NCBI GenBank assembly: GCA_944472155.2
Contig: OX235279.1
Location: 62,035,564 to 62,099,563, forward strand
From: Trichobilharzia szidati
Taxonomy: Eukaryota > Platyhelminthes > Trematoda > Strigeidida > Schistosomatidae
Reading direction: 5' to 3'
Length of the DNA stretch: 64,000 nt
The translations under genes and the position numbers were made by a program. How positions within the stretch are numbered: position 1 is the stretch's first letter; each line of letters opens with the position of its first letter. Positions 21,925 to 33,615 of the stretch are shown in pieces. The notes beneath the pieces were generated by a model. That model was given only the letters and a program-made list of their open reading frames with translations. It searched no databases and was not told the DNA's origin.

Positions 21925-22760
21925 GTGGTTGTTAATATGGCTGTCGAAGGTAGCCTTAGAAAAGGCACTAAAATACCATACTCTGTAGTCACAAGGGCTT
22001 CAGCCAGAGAAGGCAAAAACCCAGGGACATCAACCCCGTCCAGCATACCGATCCTAAAAACTCGTGTAGGTGTCATCTGTTCTGAAACTACGCCTGCATT
22101 GCCACAGTACAGCACTGAAACGGCACATGCAATACCAGGTGGACAGGACCCACTGAAAGCCAACGCCTGAAACACAGAAAAACGAAGAGGGAACGCAAGA
22201 CGCCATAACACCTCGAAAGCGTCATCATGGAAGGGAGATGAATGTCAGGCTTGTAGTGTTATCGTTTCTAAAACTGACTCAGCTTTTGAATGCAATTTTC
22301 GCAAACGATGGGTACACTGCCGTTGTGAAAAATGGGTGCTGAAATCATACTACGAGTTTATGCGAAACAACCCATGTCCATGTTTTGGTACATCTGTCCA
22401 ATTTGTCGCCCTGGCACAGTCCCAAACAGCGTGTCTGCGGATAGCAGAAACAACACGCCACTCTTGTGTCCCAACACAGTCTCATGCGGCTCCCCACCTA
22501 CTAACACCACACTATCAAAACTTGGTATAGACAGTAAGAAGGACACTCAAGTCCAAATGACTGGAAATGCCAATCTTCACAAGGTGAGTCCAAAAGTTGC
22601 ACGCCCAACATCAGGGAAAGATAGACTTGCCAAAGCACTACTTGCATCCACTAGCAAGCTTGGCAACATAGCAGAGGCTGGTCAAAACCTGATGAAGCCC
22701 AAAGCTACTGACGCTGCAAAGGAATACAAGCAGCCAAAGGCCAAACCTTAGTCTGAGGTT
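21925..22760 (+). mobile_element. LINE family D, ORF1 with PHD-like zinc finger
   Basis: First part of a CR1-like LINE. After MVVNMAVEGSLRKGTKIPYS there is a cysteine/histidine cluster: CQACSVIVSKTDSAFEC, then KRWVHCRCEKW, and a closing WYICPIC. These follow the spacing of a PHD-type finger, with one cysteine replaced by arginine (FRKRW). Such fingers are known in ORF1 of CR1-group LINEs. A lysine- and alanine-rich segment follows (GKDRLAKALLASTSKLG). The finger spans two frames, so the ORF is broken. Confidence 0.7.
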
Positions 22761-23330
22761 AGTCGGTCCAATTCTCTTATCCTTTTTAACGTACCTGTGA
22801 GCAAGGATAGCTCACTTGAACAACGGGCCCTGTTTGATGAGGAACAGTGGTCCAACTTGTGCAATAAATTAGGTCTAAACATTAGTTCGGCGAAATTGTG
22901 CAGGCTGTACAGGGGTGTCTACACGCATCAGGGTAAGCCACCCCCATTAAGGGTTACAGTGGACTCTGCCGAAGAGGCCGAAAGAGTACTATTAATGGCT
23001 CAGGTACTAGCCATCGACAGAAGTTCGAGCATAAGAGTGGGACAAAACAGACCATGGGCTAACAGAAAAATGGCGAGGGAGTCACCGGAACTGATTCTTC
23101 CTACCTCTATGGTAGTAAACGGTGTTTCGGAGCTGGAAACGGGCACTGCTTGTGAAAAACACATGCATGACATACAGAAATGGAGATGGCTGTCATCTCA
23201 GATGGCCCTAGGGGCTTCTGGAGCAATCTCTATTCTTCGACTACCTCACACCGCTAATCTCACACTGATTAGCTCTCTCTCCGATGCTGCGAAAGCAGAC
23301 CCCAAACCGTAAGTAGGCAGCAAACTGAGG
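22761..23330 (+). mobile_element. LINE family D, ORF1 C-terminal region
   Basis: The frame at 22797-23312 (171 codons) reads EQRALFDEEQWSNLCNKLGL, LCRLYRGVYTHQGKPPPLRV and TVDSAEEAERVLLMAQVL. This pattern (paired beta strands and a helix with SAEEAERVL) is like the RNA-binding C-terminal part of ORF1 proteins. I do not recognise a named family. The position between the zinc finger and the endonuclease supports the call. Confidence 0.6.
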
Positions 23331-24060
23331 CTTTAATACGTCCCCAAGCTTCAGTGACACTAGAGCGATGCAGTACTGAAAAGTAGGCGAACTCAGAAAT
23401 CTCCAGTCACACCTCCAACTTAAAACAATCATTCTCACTGAAACCTGGCTAACTCATACTATCGCCGACAACGAAGTCAGTATAGGTGATATGGTTCTGG
23501 TCAGGAGAGACACGGATAATAAAGAAGGAGGAGGAGTTGCTATATACTTTGATAGGCAACTTAAATGTGTACGCGCAACAGACCAATCACTTAGTGAACT
23601 CCCAGACTCCATGTGGTGTAGTTTCACCGTAGGCCACACCAAGCATTTACTGGGTGGCATCTACCGATCACGCACCTGCTCAGCACTATCACAGGGATAC
23701 GCGACTTAGGCTATGATCAAATCACCATACCTGAAGATTTCAATGCCCCATCAATGAACCTTGGCTCGGGGTATGCTAAGGGAAAATTCGGCCGAAATCT
23801 TCTGCAAACTATTCGAAACAGAGGACTGACTGAGAACGTTGGAGACGACACTAGGTGTGACCTTAGTGGAAAGTCATCAAAACTAGACTACATTCTAACC
23901 AGTGACTAACTACTCGTCGAGAAGGTCCAGATCATGACTCCTCTAGGAAGTAGTGACCATGCAGTCATAGGTTTCGACCTCGTTCTCTGTGAGCATTTGC
24001 AGTGGTACGTTACGCGACCATGTCTGTGTTATAGCAAGGCTGACTTGCTGAAATGCGGAG
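23331..24060 (+). mobile_element. LINE family D, endonuclease domain
   Basis: The blocks LTETWLTHT (near 23430), RRDTDNKEGGGVAIYFDRQL (23491 on), LGGIYRS, and DFNAPSMN near 23740 define an apurinic-type LINE endonuclease. LDYILTSD near 23885 and a GSSDHAVIGF-like segment near 23950 give its C-terminal catalytic part. Frameshifts near 23690 and a stop near 23908 disable it. Confidence 0.8.
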
Positions 24061-26080
24061 GCTCTTGTTCGACGCAGACTGGCCCTTAGCATGGGACCAG
24101 CTATCTGTCGATGAACACTGGGAAGTGGTAAAAAAGATTATTCATACAGCAATCTCGGATACCCTCCCTTTAGTCACAATACAGCCCGAAAGAAAGTCAT
24201 CATAGCTGAAGAGAGGCACGCAACGTATTCTACAAGCAAAGGGGAAGGCTTGGTTTACGTGGCGCGTATCTAAGAGTCAGATACACCATGATGCATACCT
24301 GGAACTCAGGAACCGGTGCAATGCAAGAGTCAGGAGGGACAGGAGGTCATTCCAGGCTAACCTTGGCAAAGAAAACCGACCAACCGGGAGGCATGCGCCT
24401 TAGTAGGCCCAAACGGTCAATATCTCACTAGTCTGGAGATGGCTGAAGCATTCAGTTTAGCCGTCGCCAAACAGCTAAACAACAATGTGGGTATTACCGT
24501 TACGGACGAAAATGGTGGCACTACTATCTAACAGGAGGAAGACCCAAATAAACCCGGCAATAGTACTAGGGAAGCCACAGCGATTCATATCTGGGAAGTC
24601 CCCAGGTTGTGACAACATCAGGTTATCTGTTCTGAAACATTGCTCCGAAGGTCTCTGTAGGCCCTTATGGAACTAGTTCCAACACTCAATGGATTCAGAG
24701 AAACTGCCAAAGGAGTGGAAAAGAGCCATCCTTTCCCCGATCTTCAAGGGCGGGGATAGGCAAAATGCCACTAGTTATGGACCAGTAGCTCTACTCCCAG
24801 TGGTATAAGAAGTAGTGGAAATTATTATTGACGATCACATCAGGGAATACTTCGATAGGTCTAATATACTCCATGAAGCCTAACACGGTTTCAGGAAAGC
24901 CAGATCCTGTGTTACTAACCTACTATCAGCTTGGGACTATTGGACATCATGCTGGGATATGAATGTTCCAGTCCATGTGGTCTTCCTAGACTTTGTGAAG
25001 GCATTTGACACAGTTCACCATGACCTTCTCTACACAAAGTAAGTCATGCAGGTATAGGTAAGTCACTTCTGTCACTTCTGGTTAAAGGACTACCTAGCTG
25101 AAAGGCAATTTTGCACTAAGGTCAATCGAGTCCGACCATCTTGGCACAGCTCGTCATCAGGAGTGTCGCAGTGTTCTATCCTAGGACCACTGATGCTTTT
25201 GATTTTTATCAGTGATCTACCATGCCGTCTAAGCTGCCCGACTCTTCTATACGCTGACGACGTAAAGATATGGAGGGCGATAAAGTATCCGGAGGACTGA
25301 GATAGGCTGCAGGCAGATCTAAAGCTTCTGGACGACTGGGCGGTGGCCAGTGGCATGAATTTCAACTTGAAAAAGTGCAAAGTAGTGAGGTGACGCACCT
25401 GTAGACTGCAGAATGCAAGTTACTCCCTGTGCAATGAAAGTTTTTCCTGCACAACGTCGGAACGTGACTTAGGTCTAGTACTAACGGAAAAATGGACACA
25501 AGCGTAAATTACACGAGGAACGTAGCGAGGGCATATGCGCTCATAAACTTTACACATAGACAGGTGCACTTACTCCTGAGCTCTTTCTAAGGTTGTACAA
25601 AACATACGTCAGACTACACCTTGAAGTGCATAGTATTATTGCACCCCCACTGCTTAGAAGAGACGCCAACCTCTTGGAAAGAGTCCAAAGATGGACAGCA
25701 AAAGGAGTGGTTGGTCTGCAAAACAAACCATATGATGAGAGGCTGAAGAAATTAGGCCTATTCACACTTAGCTACCGTAAGCTTAGGGGGATTTAACTAC
25801 TGCCTACAAAATAATAAATGACCACAACCACCCAAACAAAGGTGTTTTGCCATTGAGCAGGTATAGGCTTCCTCGTGGAAATCCCAGAAGGATAGCTCAC
25901 CAGAGGGTGAGGACCCGGGTGCGCTCGCACTTCTTTTCATTGCAGGTTTGCCGTCCCTTCAATTCCTTACCGGCAGATGTAGCTATGGCACCGTCTGTGG
26001 ACGCCTTTACGCGGAGGCTAGACAATCATGCAGCGACACAAGGACTTCGTCCAAATGGCCTATCCCCTTAAAATCCCATA
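24061..26080 (+). mobile_element. LINE family D, reverse transcriptase, broken
   Basis: In order: KSPGCDNIRLSVLKHCSEGL (24600), LSPIFKGGD, HGFRKARSC, VVFLDFVKAFDTVHHDLLY (24980), a PSSILGPL-like segment, LYADDVK (25250), and the thumb/C-terminal region. The last includes YKTYVRLHLEV, RVQRWTAKGVVG, RLKKLGLFTLSYRKLRG and PLSRYRLPRG, with FFSLQVCRPFNSLP at 25930-25980. The YADD box and the LE.VQRRATK-like motif are typical of CR1/Jockey LINEs. Several stops and shifts are present. The family resembles Schistosoma SR1/Perere-type CR1 elements. Confidence 0.85.
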
Positions 26081-26430
26081 CACCATTCAGGGGTAGACAA
26101 CTAAGTATGTCATTATGCTTCTTCACATTCTCTCCCGTCTTACCTTCCTGACAACTTTAACTACTTTTATTATTATTATTATCACTATCATTATAACCGA
26201 TATATATATATATATATTATTCATATTATTCTTCAAATTTAATCAGCTATCTGTTGTTACGTTTTCTTTATTTCTTTTTCTGTCTGTTAGTCTAAATAAC
26301 TTCACTAATTATATCTATTATTATTATCTCTTTTCTTTTAGCGACGATACTGGAAGACTAACTGGTGAAAGGGTCAACTCCATTCACAGTAGTAACAGTC
26401 TTAACACACCTCATACTACAAACATCATAT
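26081..26430 (+). mobile_element. LINE family D 3' non-coding end with simple repeats
   Basis: T-rich sequence with a (TTA)n run near 26166-26184 and (TA)n at 26201-26217. It follows the end of the RT frame and probably is the element's 3' UTR. The precise end is not seen. Confidence 0.45.
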
Positions 26431-27590
26431 AATTAATCCCAGCACTACTCCTTTTGGAGTCAGCCAAAGCTACAACAGTCGAGTGGAGGGACGAGCTACG
26501 CAGAAGTCTACCAAAGATCAGGAACCTATACCTCACAATCAAAAGGAGAGCAAAAAGAAATCAAATTGGTTTATACTGGCTAGTAAAAGAGATATTGGAT
26601 ATTGACCTCAAGTGATAACTTTGGATCACTCTGAAGGCAGCTAACCATCTTAGCAGTCTACAAGAAATAAGAATTAAATATGTCAACTCACATATATACC
26701 CTAGTACTTTCCTTCTCTTAAAGATGCTTCCGGCATCTCTAAGTGGACTTCATTCTCGATCGGAAACTCCGGTGTGTAGTCATCATTTGCTGTCGAGATT
26801 TTCTGTCAGTAGCCATAATGTTCAACATTTTGGTGAACAGGTCAATGATTTACATATTTGTGTCTTTAAATAAATAATTATTTTTAGGTACTTACCGAGT
26901 ACTTTCTCAGTGGCATCTTCGTTAGACGGCAATCTAAAGCACATATGAAAATTGAAACAATTATTCCTACTGGTTAGATACAGTTGTCTTTTTGCCAACA
27001 GGAGTAGAAGAATGAAAGTTGGGAGGATTCGAAGTAGTGAAAATGAATGTCATTGATTTAGGTTAATACTTTGGAATTGGGGTTACAAAGTCATCGAATA
27101 TGTTATAATCTGGATATTGTGTTCTGATGCAACCAACTTAACTGACAGCTACATCAATATCCATGGAGTTGTAAAGAAAATCCTCACTTTTATTTGCATT
27201 CATGCGGTCTGCCAGAAGATATTCTTCTCTTACAACTTGTTGCAGAATGTCGAATACCCTTATCTAACACATTGTCTGAGTTGTATTCCTTATAATAAAA
27301 ATGGACAAATAGTATACACCAAAAATCTAACTCACCTGCATGATTTATAAATCAAGTAAGAATGGTCTCTGTATGTATGTATCTCTAGGTAAACATCCGT
27401 TTTCCTCAATATGAAAAGGGATGACAGGTGAACTGTAATCGCATTTGTTAGCATTTTCCTTACAGCGACTTTATGATTTCATCTGTGGATCAGTACAGTC
27501 TGTCTTCTTGTTTCGTTGTGATTCCCAGGATTTAATATATGACGTCGTAGACACTGCTCAGCAATCGAAACAATTTACATTCTACTTATG
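26431..27590. other. Spacer, no recognised feature
   Basis: A few frames of 60-77 codons (for example 27117-27350) lack domains or splice support. Nothing was recognised. Confidence 0.35.
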
Positions 27591-27595
27591 ACAGT

Positions 27596-27944
27596 TTAGA
27601 GGCTGACGGTATCGACGTTCGCGAATTGTACGGTGTATACTAACTCAAGATCTAATACCAACAACTTCTATAGTATTCGTTCCTCGTGTACCAAAGGCAA
27701 AGCAAGAGACGGTATTGGGTCGTCCAAAGTACGAGATATATTTCGGGACCAAATCGTGGACTGAAGTGAATGCTTACCTGGCTAGTGATCGTGCACGCAT
27801 GTGACACGACGGAGTACCAAATGGCATGGATGCTTGACCGGAAGCCTTCAGCTAAACAAGTCGACTTAAACAGTGAGGGTCAGCATCCAATGTTCAGTGA
27901 TGATTGCTGTGGTCAATAATTATGGGGAATTATTTACCGCTACA
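27596..27944 (+). repeat. 349-bp interspersed repeat (copy 1)
   Basis: This segment has the same length and ends as the 349-bp insertion at 52954-53302. Both start TTAGAG, share ACGGTATCGACGTTCGCGA and GCTTGACCGGAAGCCTTCAG, and end GCTACA. The flanks (ACAGT before, ACCAGT after) are a blurred target duplication. The copies differ at many positions, so this is an older insertion. There is no coding frame, and no convincing terminal inverted repeat or pol III box pair. Its class is unknown. Confidence 0.85.
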
Positions 27945-28048
27945 ACCAGTACCCTTTTTCATTTGTGGGATTTCTTTTTTTTCATCCCTCACCCTCGGTT
28001 CGTTTTAAATTTTTGTGTTTCATATTTCGTTATATTTCATTTACAAGT

Positions 28049-28115
28049 ATTGGTTTTGTAGGGATTTGGTTTGATTGCATGGAGGATTTCATCATGAGCT
28101 GACATCAGTTAGAGA
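28049..28115 (-). repeat. SINE family 1 tail
   Basis: Contains AGGATTTCATCATGAGCTGA followed by CATCAGTTAGAGAACCACTGG in plus view, matching the 3' part of the SINE at 16240-16475. The tRNA-like head is missing. Confidence 0.6.
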
Positions 28116-28979
28116 ACCACTGGACAAGGATGACAAGGATGTTTTCATCTGTTGTAATTAATCGATTTTTTGTTCTAATATTTTTGGACTTTTCAATCGT
28201 GGGCTCGTCATAAGTGAACCGTTTTCAACAATTCTTACACATAAATCATGACAATTGTATTTTCTCGATTCTTTAAAGTGTTTCGGTTTCCCATTTTTGA
28301 CCTCATTTTTACTGAGCTGTTATCAAATTTCGAAACGTTTCACTATCAACAAATTTTTTTCCCATCGCCGGTAGAATAGATATTAAACACAAACTACCTG
28401 GCTTATAAATTTTTTTTTATTTGTGACCTCGTCTCAACTGAACTGTAATCAAATTCAGTGACTTTCCACAAACGAAATATATTATTCATTGCAATCTTCA
28501 TATGTGACCAATTCACGTACCCCTTCCCCCTTGTTGAATTATGTTTGTAGTATTCTTATTTACTATCACACCTCTGGTCAAATAGACCAATCATATATTA
28601 CATGTAATTCTCAGACAAGTCTGTACCCATCACACTGCGTACTCTGTGTGAAACTTACTCATTGCGGATTGGTTGATCTCAGTATACTATGTCCAGAGAT
28701 ACTGCTATTTTTCAGGCATGCAATGCTTATTTTCAGCAATAAAGGCATTATTTCAGATGCTGATCTTATTATTAAGATTTTGTCGCATTAATTAAGCACC
28801 CAGCTCTCTTTTTAAGCACGACCAGTTATTTCAGAACATAGTGGGTAGATAAAATCTTCATTTACCATAAAAAGGCATTATCGAAGAATAGGTTAGAATA
28901 AGTTTAGAATCGTTGTAAGCTTGGGTAATTTTATCAATTCTCACTGCTCTATTGCCAACAACGTCAATTTTCAAATGAT
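28116..28979. other. AT-rich stretch, possible 5' part of LINE family C
   Basis: The frame at 28489-28791 has no recognised domain. Because a LINE-C endonuclease starts just after, this may hold that element's decayed 5' region. Confidence 0.3.
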
Positions 28980-29490
28980 AATATTGACTCTATAACTGTT
29001 AAATGTCGAACTAAACACCTGTCTAAGTACAACTTCATTTTTATCACGAACATTTATGTCACACCTTGTTACAGTATTTCAGAACTATCAGTGTTTGCTG
29101 GTGAATTCGCTATTTTCGCTGCCACCTCTTTTGGAAACTCATTGTTTGTAGTGACACGTGATTTTAATTCTTATGACTGCATTTTTCTTACAGTTCTAGG
29201 TCATGAAAATGTCGTTAACTTTCGCACCCGACTGGATACTTCTCCCGATCTTGTATTTATAAATGACTGCGGAATATATGAAGCTCGTTAAAGAGCCCCA
29301 CTGTTTAACTCCGATCAGTGTATTGTACGGGTGTTACCCAAAATTTATGCAGAGTTACACAAGAGAACCTTTTCACACCTGCTCAAGAAAAGTGTACATG
29401 GATGTTACTCTAAGGAGAATGTTCAGAATCTTAGGAGCATGCTCACAGACACAAGGTGGGACTTGCTTAATTGATTTTTTTATTTACAGC
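28980..29490 (+). mobile_element. LINE family C, endonuclease part
   Basis: The frame reads LFVVTRDFNSYDCIFLTVLG, NVVNFRTRLDTSPDLVFIND and CGIYEA. These match the DFN and TRG.A.LDLVF segments of a CR1/Jockey-type LINE endonuclease. The following text (VHGCYSKENVQNLRSMLTDT) aligns with KNVLKLRCMLNDTNWELF at 43.1 kb, showing it is the same family. The element is then interrupted and resumes at 31290. Confidence 0.75.
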
Positions 29491-29690
29491 TTGATGCCAC
29501 ACCGTATTTTCAGTACAAGTATGGAATTTTCAGCATGGATATCGGTAGCCCAAATTTTGCAGGCCGACCATAGATATCGGGTGTGCGTCGGCAGGGGACC
29601 GAACCCCGGACCATGTGCATGGTCGGCAAGAGTCCTAACCACTGTGCCACCGACGCACATATGACGAATGAAGGAAAACCTCGGTGATTT
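29491..29690 (-). mobile_element. SINE with tRNA-like head (family 2)
   Basis: On the minus strand, 29658-29583 is a 76-nt tRNA-like unit. GTGCGTCG and CGACGCAC pair as an acceptor-like stem. TGGCACAGTGG is an excellent box A. GGTTCGGTCCC inside a GGGG/CCCC stem is a good box B. The anticodon arm is replaced by a GACCATG/CATGGTC hairpin and three extra bases precede the 3' acceptor strand, so it is not a functional tRNA. A non-tRNA body follows toward 29491. The family differs from the SINE at 16.2 kb. Confidence 0.7.
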
Positions 29691-30269
29691 AAGCAAAGCA
29701 GTATTACGAGCTTGTCACCTAGTCGATTTACCTGTGAGTCAGTTTAAAAACTGTGGCAGTATATGTTTTAGTTTCGATTCAAACTATTAATTCATTTTAT
29801 TATCATTAGTTTAAAATATTTGGAGTGTCTTATATGATCTTAACGACAGAAATTTCGTAGAAAGAAACTTACCACGAATTAATTTATTGACCGACTCTTT
29901 TGTCAAATTAGAATCTGCTTGCCTTATGTACTTCATAAGGAACGAATCCATACCATCAGTTTGTTTCAACTCGTTGATGACAGTCTATTCATCAGAGAAA
30001 ATGGACATTAACGCATACATTGTTAAAATTACAAATAAGTAAGCAAAGACAATTATCCCTCGAAGAATACAATCACAAAGCAATAGTCAATCAGTAACTA
30101 TCCTACAGACCTATGCTTCCTCCATTAAACTGATTTTACATTGTAATAATATGGATGTTGAATGTAAGCATCCGTATCCAAAAGAAAAAGTATGTTTACA
30201 GCAATACTGAGGAGTGAACTACTGATAGCTGGAATCAGGAATGTTAGTAGTTGATCATCAGTGTTATCT
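29691..30269. other. Inserted spacer inside LINE-C, no recognised feature
   Basis: About 580 bp between a SINE and an RTE-B 5' end. It is AT-rich, without domain or repeat match in this window. Confidence 0.35.
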
Positions 30270-31289
30270 CCCCAACCGGAATCTGCTACCTTGATGTGGT
30301 GATCGGGTTAGCATATCGCAATGACCCAACAACCTACACTGGCTGGAAATAATGTTCCTCCAGGTCCTACCATGACAGGAAGCTTGTAAGGATAGCGATC
30401 AGACTAAAAGCAGTTACCGGCATAGTGTAAGTTTTCTTTATGCTGGGGGTCTGTGGGCAAAGTCATACTGCTGGGAAATAGGGATGTAACAGCAGCAAGG
30501 TGTTTCCCTCAGATGACCAGCATGCCAGCCAGCTATGCTGTCTCTACACTCTGTAGAGAGGACGTTAGAAAAGGTCGACCACAACAATTGCACATCCTGA
30601 CTCGCCTTACGGTGGTCCGTAGCCGGCAGTAAGTTACTAATACGGGACCAAACCAGACAGGCTTCAAGCAGTTATCCGCCGGGCGCTGCAGTCACGCAAC
30701 ACTAACCACAAATAACAATTAGAGCAAGAAAAACAACCTCGATAGCCTCTTACAGCCACGTTACCAACTTCATTTGCAGCATTCAACGTCAGGACCCTCT
30801 GGCAAATCGGACAACAGGCATCACTAGCAAGAACTCTGGTATCTCGAGCCATGGATGTAAGTTGCGTCTCGGAGAAACCCATACAAGACCCGAGTATAGT
30901 AATTCACTTGTCCTCACCTGGTCAACAGGTTGATCTGCAAAATTCACTTTAAGGGTGTCAGGAGACCCCTCAGCTAGTTCGCGAGTACTCGCAGGTGTAG
31001 GGATAGCATGGAGTGTTAGGACCGAAAATCCTTTGTTCTTGACTGGATCCCAGTAGATAGCCGTGTGTGTGCAGTCCGTCTCAACGGTTTAGTCAGAAGA
31101 AGTAGGGACAGCGTTACTCGTCGTTGGCTTTTCGTAATCTTCGCTTATACCTCTACAATCTTCAGTTCGGAAGAACTTAATGATGACTTCTACCTGAAAC
31201 TGTCTAGTTTGCTGCAAAAAGCAAAACTCTCAGATATAGTTGTTTTAGCAGGCGACTTCAATGACCAAGTAGGGAAGTTATGCCAATGA
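30270..31289 (+). mobile_element. RTE-B 5' end and endonuclease domain
   Basis: The start (CTGCTACCTTGATGTGGTG, then ATCGGG) matches the 5' end of the insertion at 44262 and the same HDV-like fold in decayed form. Further on come the 5' UTR phrases shared with 44.0-44.2 kb. The endonuclease blocks follow: FNVRTLWQIGQQASLARTL (30780), CVSETH (30870), LCAVRLNGLVRR-like text (31065), YLKLSSLLQKAKLSDIVVLA and GDFN (31190-31262). Frames are broken. It ends where LINE-C resumes. Confidence 0.75.
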
Positions 31290-33615
31290 AGACTGTTTTG
31301 ATGACATTATCTCTAATATTACATGTTACCTCAAATTTTGTCTTGACACCTGTTTTCCCAGAGAAACACTCTTCGTCAGATTTGACTGTTTCTCCTCCCC
31401 TCAACTTAAAAAGCTTCGCAGGTAAAAGGAAAAGTTATATAAAATGAAGGATAACATTGGTTTGGAAAGAAATAACATCCTAATCAAGTCTAAAATGCAC
31501 AGATTGAATTCAATTTATAACCAGATGTTTATAAATCCTGTAAAAATGCCTCCAATATATGGAAACTTTTCAAAGAAATCACTGGTGGTAAGCAGATGAA
31601 TAGTATTCCTTATTCCTTTCTTGTGTGCACACTAAACAAGTCTTTTATACATTCTCCCACAAATGCCAAACTTTCTAGTGTTACAAGTGTTAATGAAACC
31701 TGCTTCCCTGGTTTCGATACAAACGATGTTCTAAAATGTCCCCAGTCTCTAAACCCTTCTTGTAACCTAGGTCCAGATGGTTTGCCTAGCCTTATTCTTA
31801 AAATATGTGCAGATATCCTGTGTTATCCTCTCACAGACATATTTAATAAATCTTTTTCCAGAAATATCGTGCCAGCCGTTTGGAAAGACATTAAAATTGT
31901 ATCTATACCTAAGTCATCTACTGGAACATGTATTAAATTTAGACCTATTGCTATTACTTCTCCTTTTCTAAAAACTATGGAAAAGTTACTCTTACTTAAT
32001 CTTCAACCTTCACTTAAAGCCTTTAACGATCCCAAACAATTCGCCTATAAACATAGTAGAAGTACTTTAGATGCAGCTGCAGTCTTGCACCATAACACTC
32101 TCTCCAGTTTAGACAAGGGGGCTAAATTTGTTCGCTGCACCTTCCTAGATTACACATCTGCTTTCGACTCAGTACATAGGGACATTTTGTTAAACAAGCT
32201 TGCTTAAACTCAAACTGAGTGTTGGGTTGTCAAATAGTTGCATTCTTTTTTCTCAGGAAGAAAGCAGTACACTATATGTCACGGAAAGTCGTCCGCTTCA
32301 TTGCTTAACGAGGCTGCTGTCCCTCAAAGTACTGTCCTTTCTCCTTTTATGTTTTCTTTCTTCTTGCATGACTTGCCTCACTCTGATGAAATGAACTTTG
32401 TTAAGTATGCGGACGATCTAACTATTTCAATGTCTGTTAACTCCCAGCTAGACTGCACTAAGATGAACAGCTTTCTATCAGGAATTAGCAAATGGTCTTC
32501 GTCTAATGGCCTTAAACTCAATCCTTGCAAATGTCAGACTGTTAATTTCAGTTTCTGATGTAAACGAAAGTTAAATGAAGCCATTGGTTCCCATGACCCT
32601 TGCAAAATTGATGATATTGATATAGAAACCAAGTCTGAAGTTAAGTATCTTGGATTAATTCTTTCTTCTGACCTATCCTTGTCTTCCCATGTCTTAGCGA
32701 TTTCTAAAAGAATATTTCGTCTGACTTTTTACATTAAGAAGTTAAGGCACTCAGGCATAACTCAGCCCCTCCTCTTACAGTTTGTCAACTCCTGAATCTT
32801 ACCTCTTCTTCTTTCCTGTTCACCCTTACTCTTTCCTGGATTGCTTAAAAAAGACTATGTCATACTTCGTAGAACTCTGAAGACTGTCAGTAGGGCGAAT
32901 GGTATCCCATTGGGCCATATCGTTGATATAGTCATTGATAGGCACTTGAATTCAAGCAACAAATTTGCTAACTGTGAGCATCCACTTTACCCGTAGTTCC
33001 AACCTGGTGTCTCCTCAGGTAAAACAAGAAGTCTTTTCGGAAGATTTTGTGCACGTACGTCTAAGTATAAGAATTCCACTATACTATATTTGGCACATAC
33101 TTTATGCGATGAAAATAGTGTTAGGCACGAACTAACCAACCTTCTTTGCACTATTAAATAAACCATTTCCTCCACCCTTACGACATCAACCTTTACTGTT
33201 ATTGTACTTCTTATATTCATAATCCTTCCAATTTTTTGTTTTTATTTGTTCATTTTTTCATAAGTGTGAACATCATTTAAGCTGTGTTATTACTGTTGAT
33301 TTTGTATTTCCCCTCACCATACTGTATCAACGGAAAATTAGATTCAATACTCTATAAAATGCTAAAATTTTCAAACTAAATCGACAATAGTGTGTGAAAC
33401 AAACTCGCTGTTATTATTATTATCAGAGTTATAATTCTCAATTCGTACTTCAAGTATTTTTGACTTTATATCGTAAATGTGGACAAATTCATCTGGTGAA
33501 TTTTGTTTTAATTTAACTTATATTTTGAGTAAATCAAATGCAATATTGTGTCAAATGCTGGGAATTCCATTCTGTATTACGAGTACTGGTTTTGGAATAA
33601 AGTAGATTATTATTA
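31290..33615 (+). mobile_element. LINE family C, reverse transcriptase and 3' end
   Basis: The linker reads ISNITCYLKFCLDTCFPRE, then the RT frame at 31596-32207 has LGPDGLPSLILKICADIL, WKDIKIVSIPKSSTG, FRPIAITSPFLKTMEKL and CTFLDYTSAFDSVHRDILL. The next frame at 32238-32558 has FSFFLHDLPHSDEMNFVKYA with the YADD box, and GLKLNPCKCQTV. The C-terminal blocks run to about 33170. The 3' end TGGAATAAAGTAGATTATTA (near 33594-33613) matches TGGAATAAAGCAAATTATTA near 46450. Shifts near 32200 and a stop near 32558 inactivate it. Confidence 0.85.

Noticed and set aside
27596..27944. A miniature inverted-repeat DNA transposon.
   Set aside because: Terminal inverted similarity is limited to a few bases and could be chance; left as an unclassified repeat.
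28049..28115. A hammerhead ribozyme in the SINE family 1 tail (CTGATG, stem, TGAAA on the minus strand).
   Set aside because: The core base after CTGATG is wrong and the CTGATG strand is not kept in the copies at 16.3 and 34.2 kb.
29583..29658. A functional tRNA gene.
   Set aside because: The anticodon arm cannot form a 5-bp stem with a 7-nt loop and extra bases interrupt the acceptor junction; a SINE head fits better.
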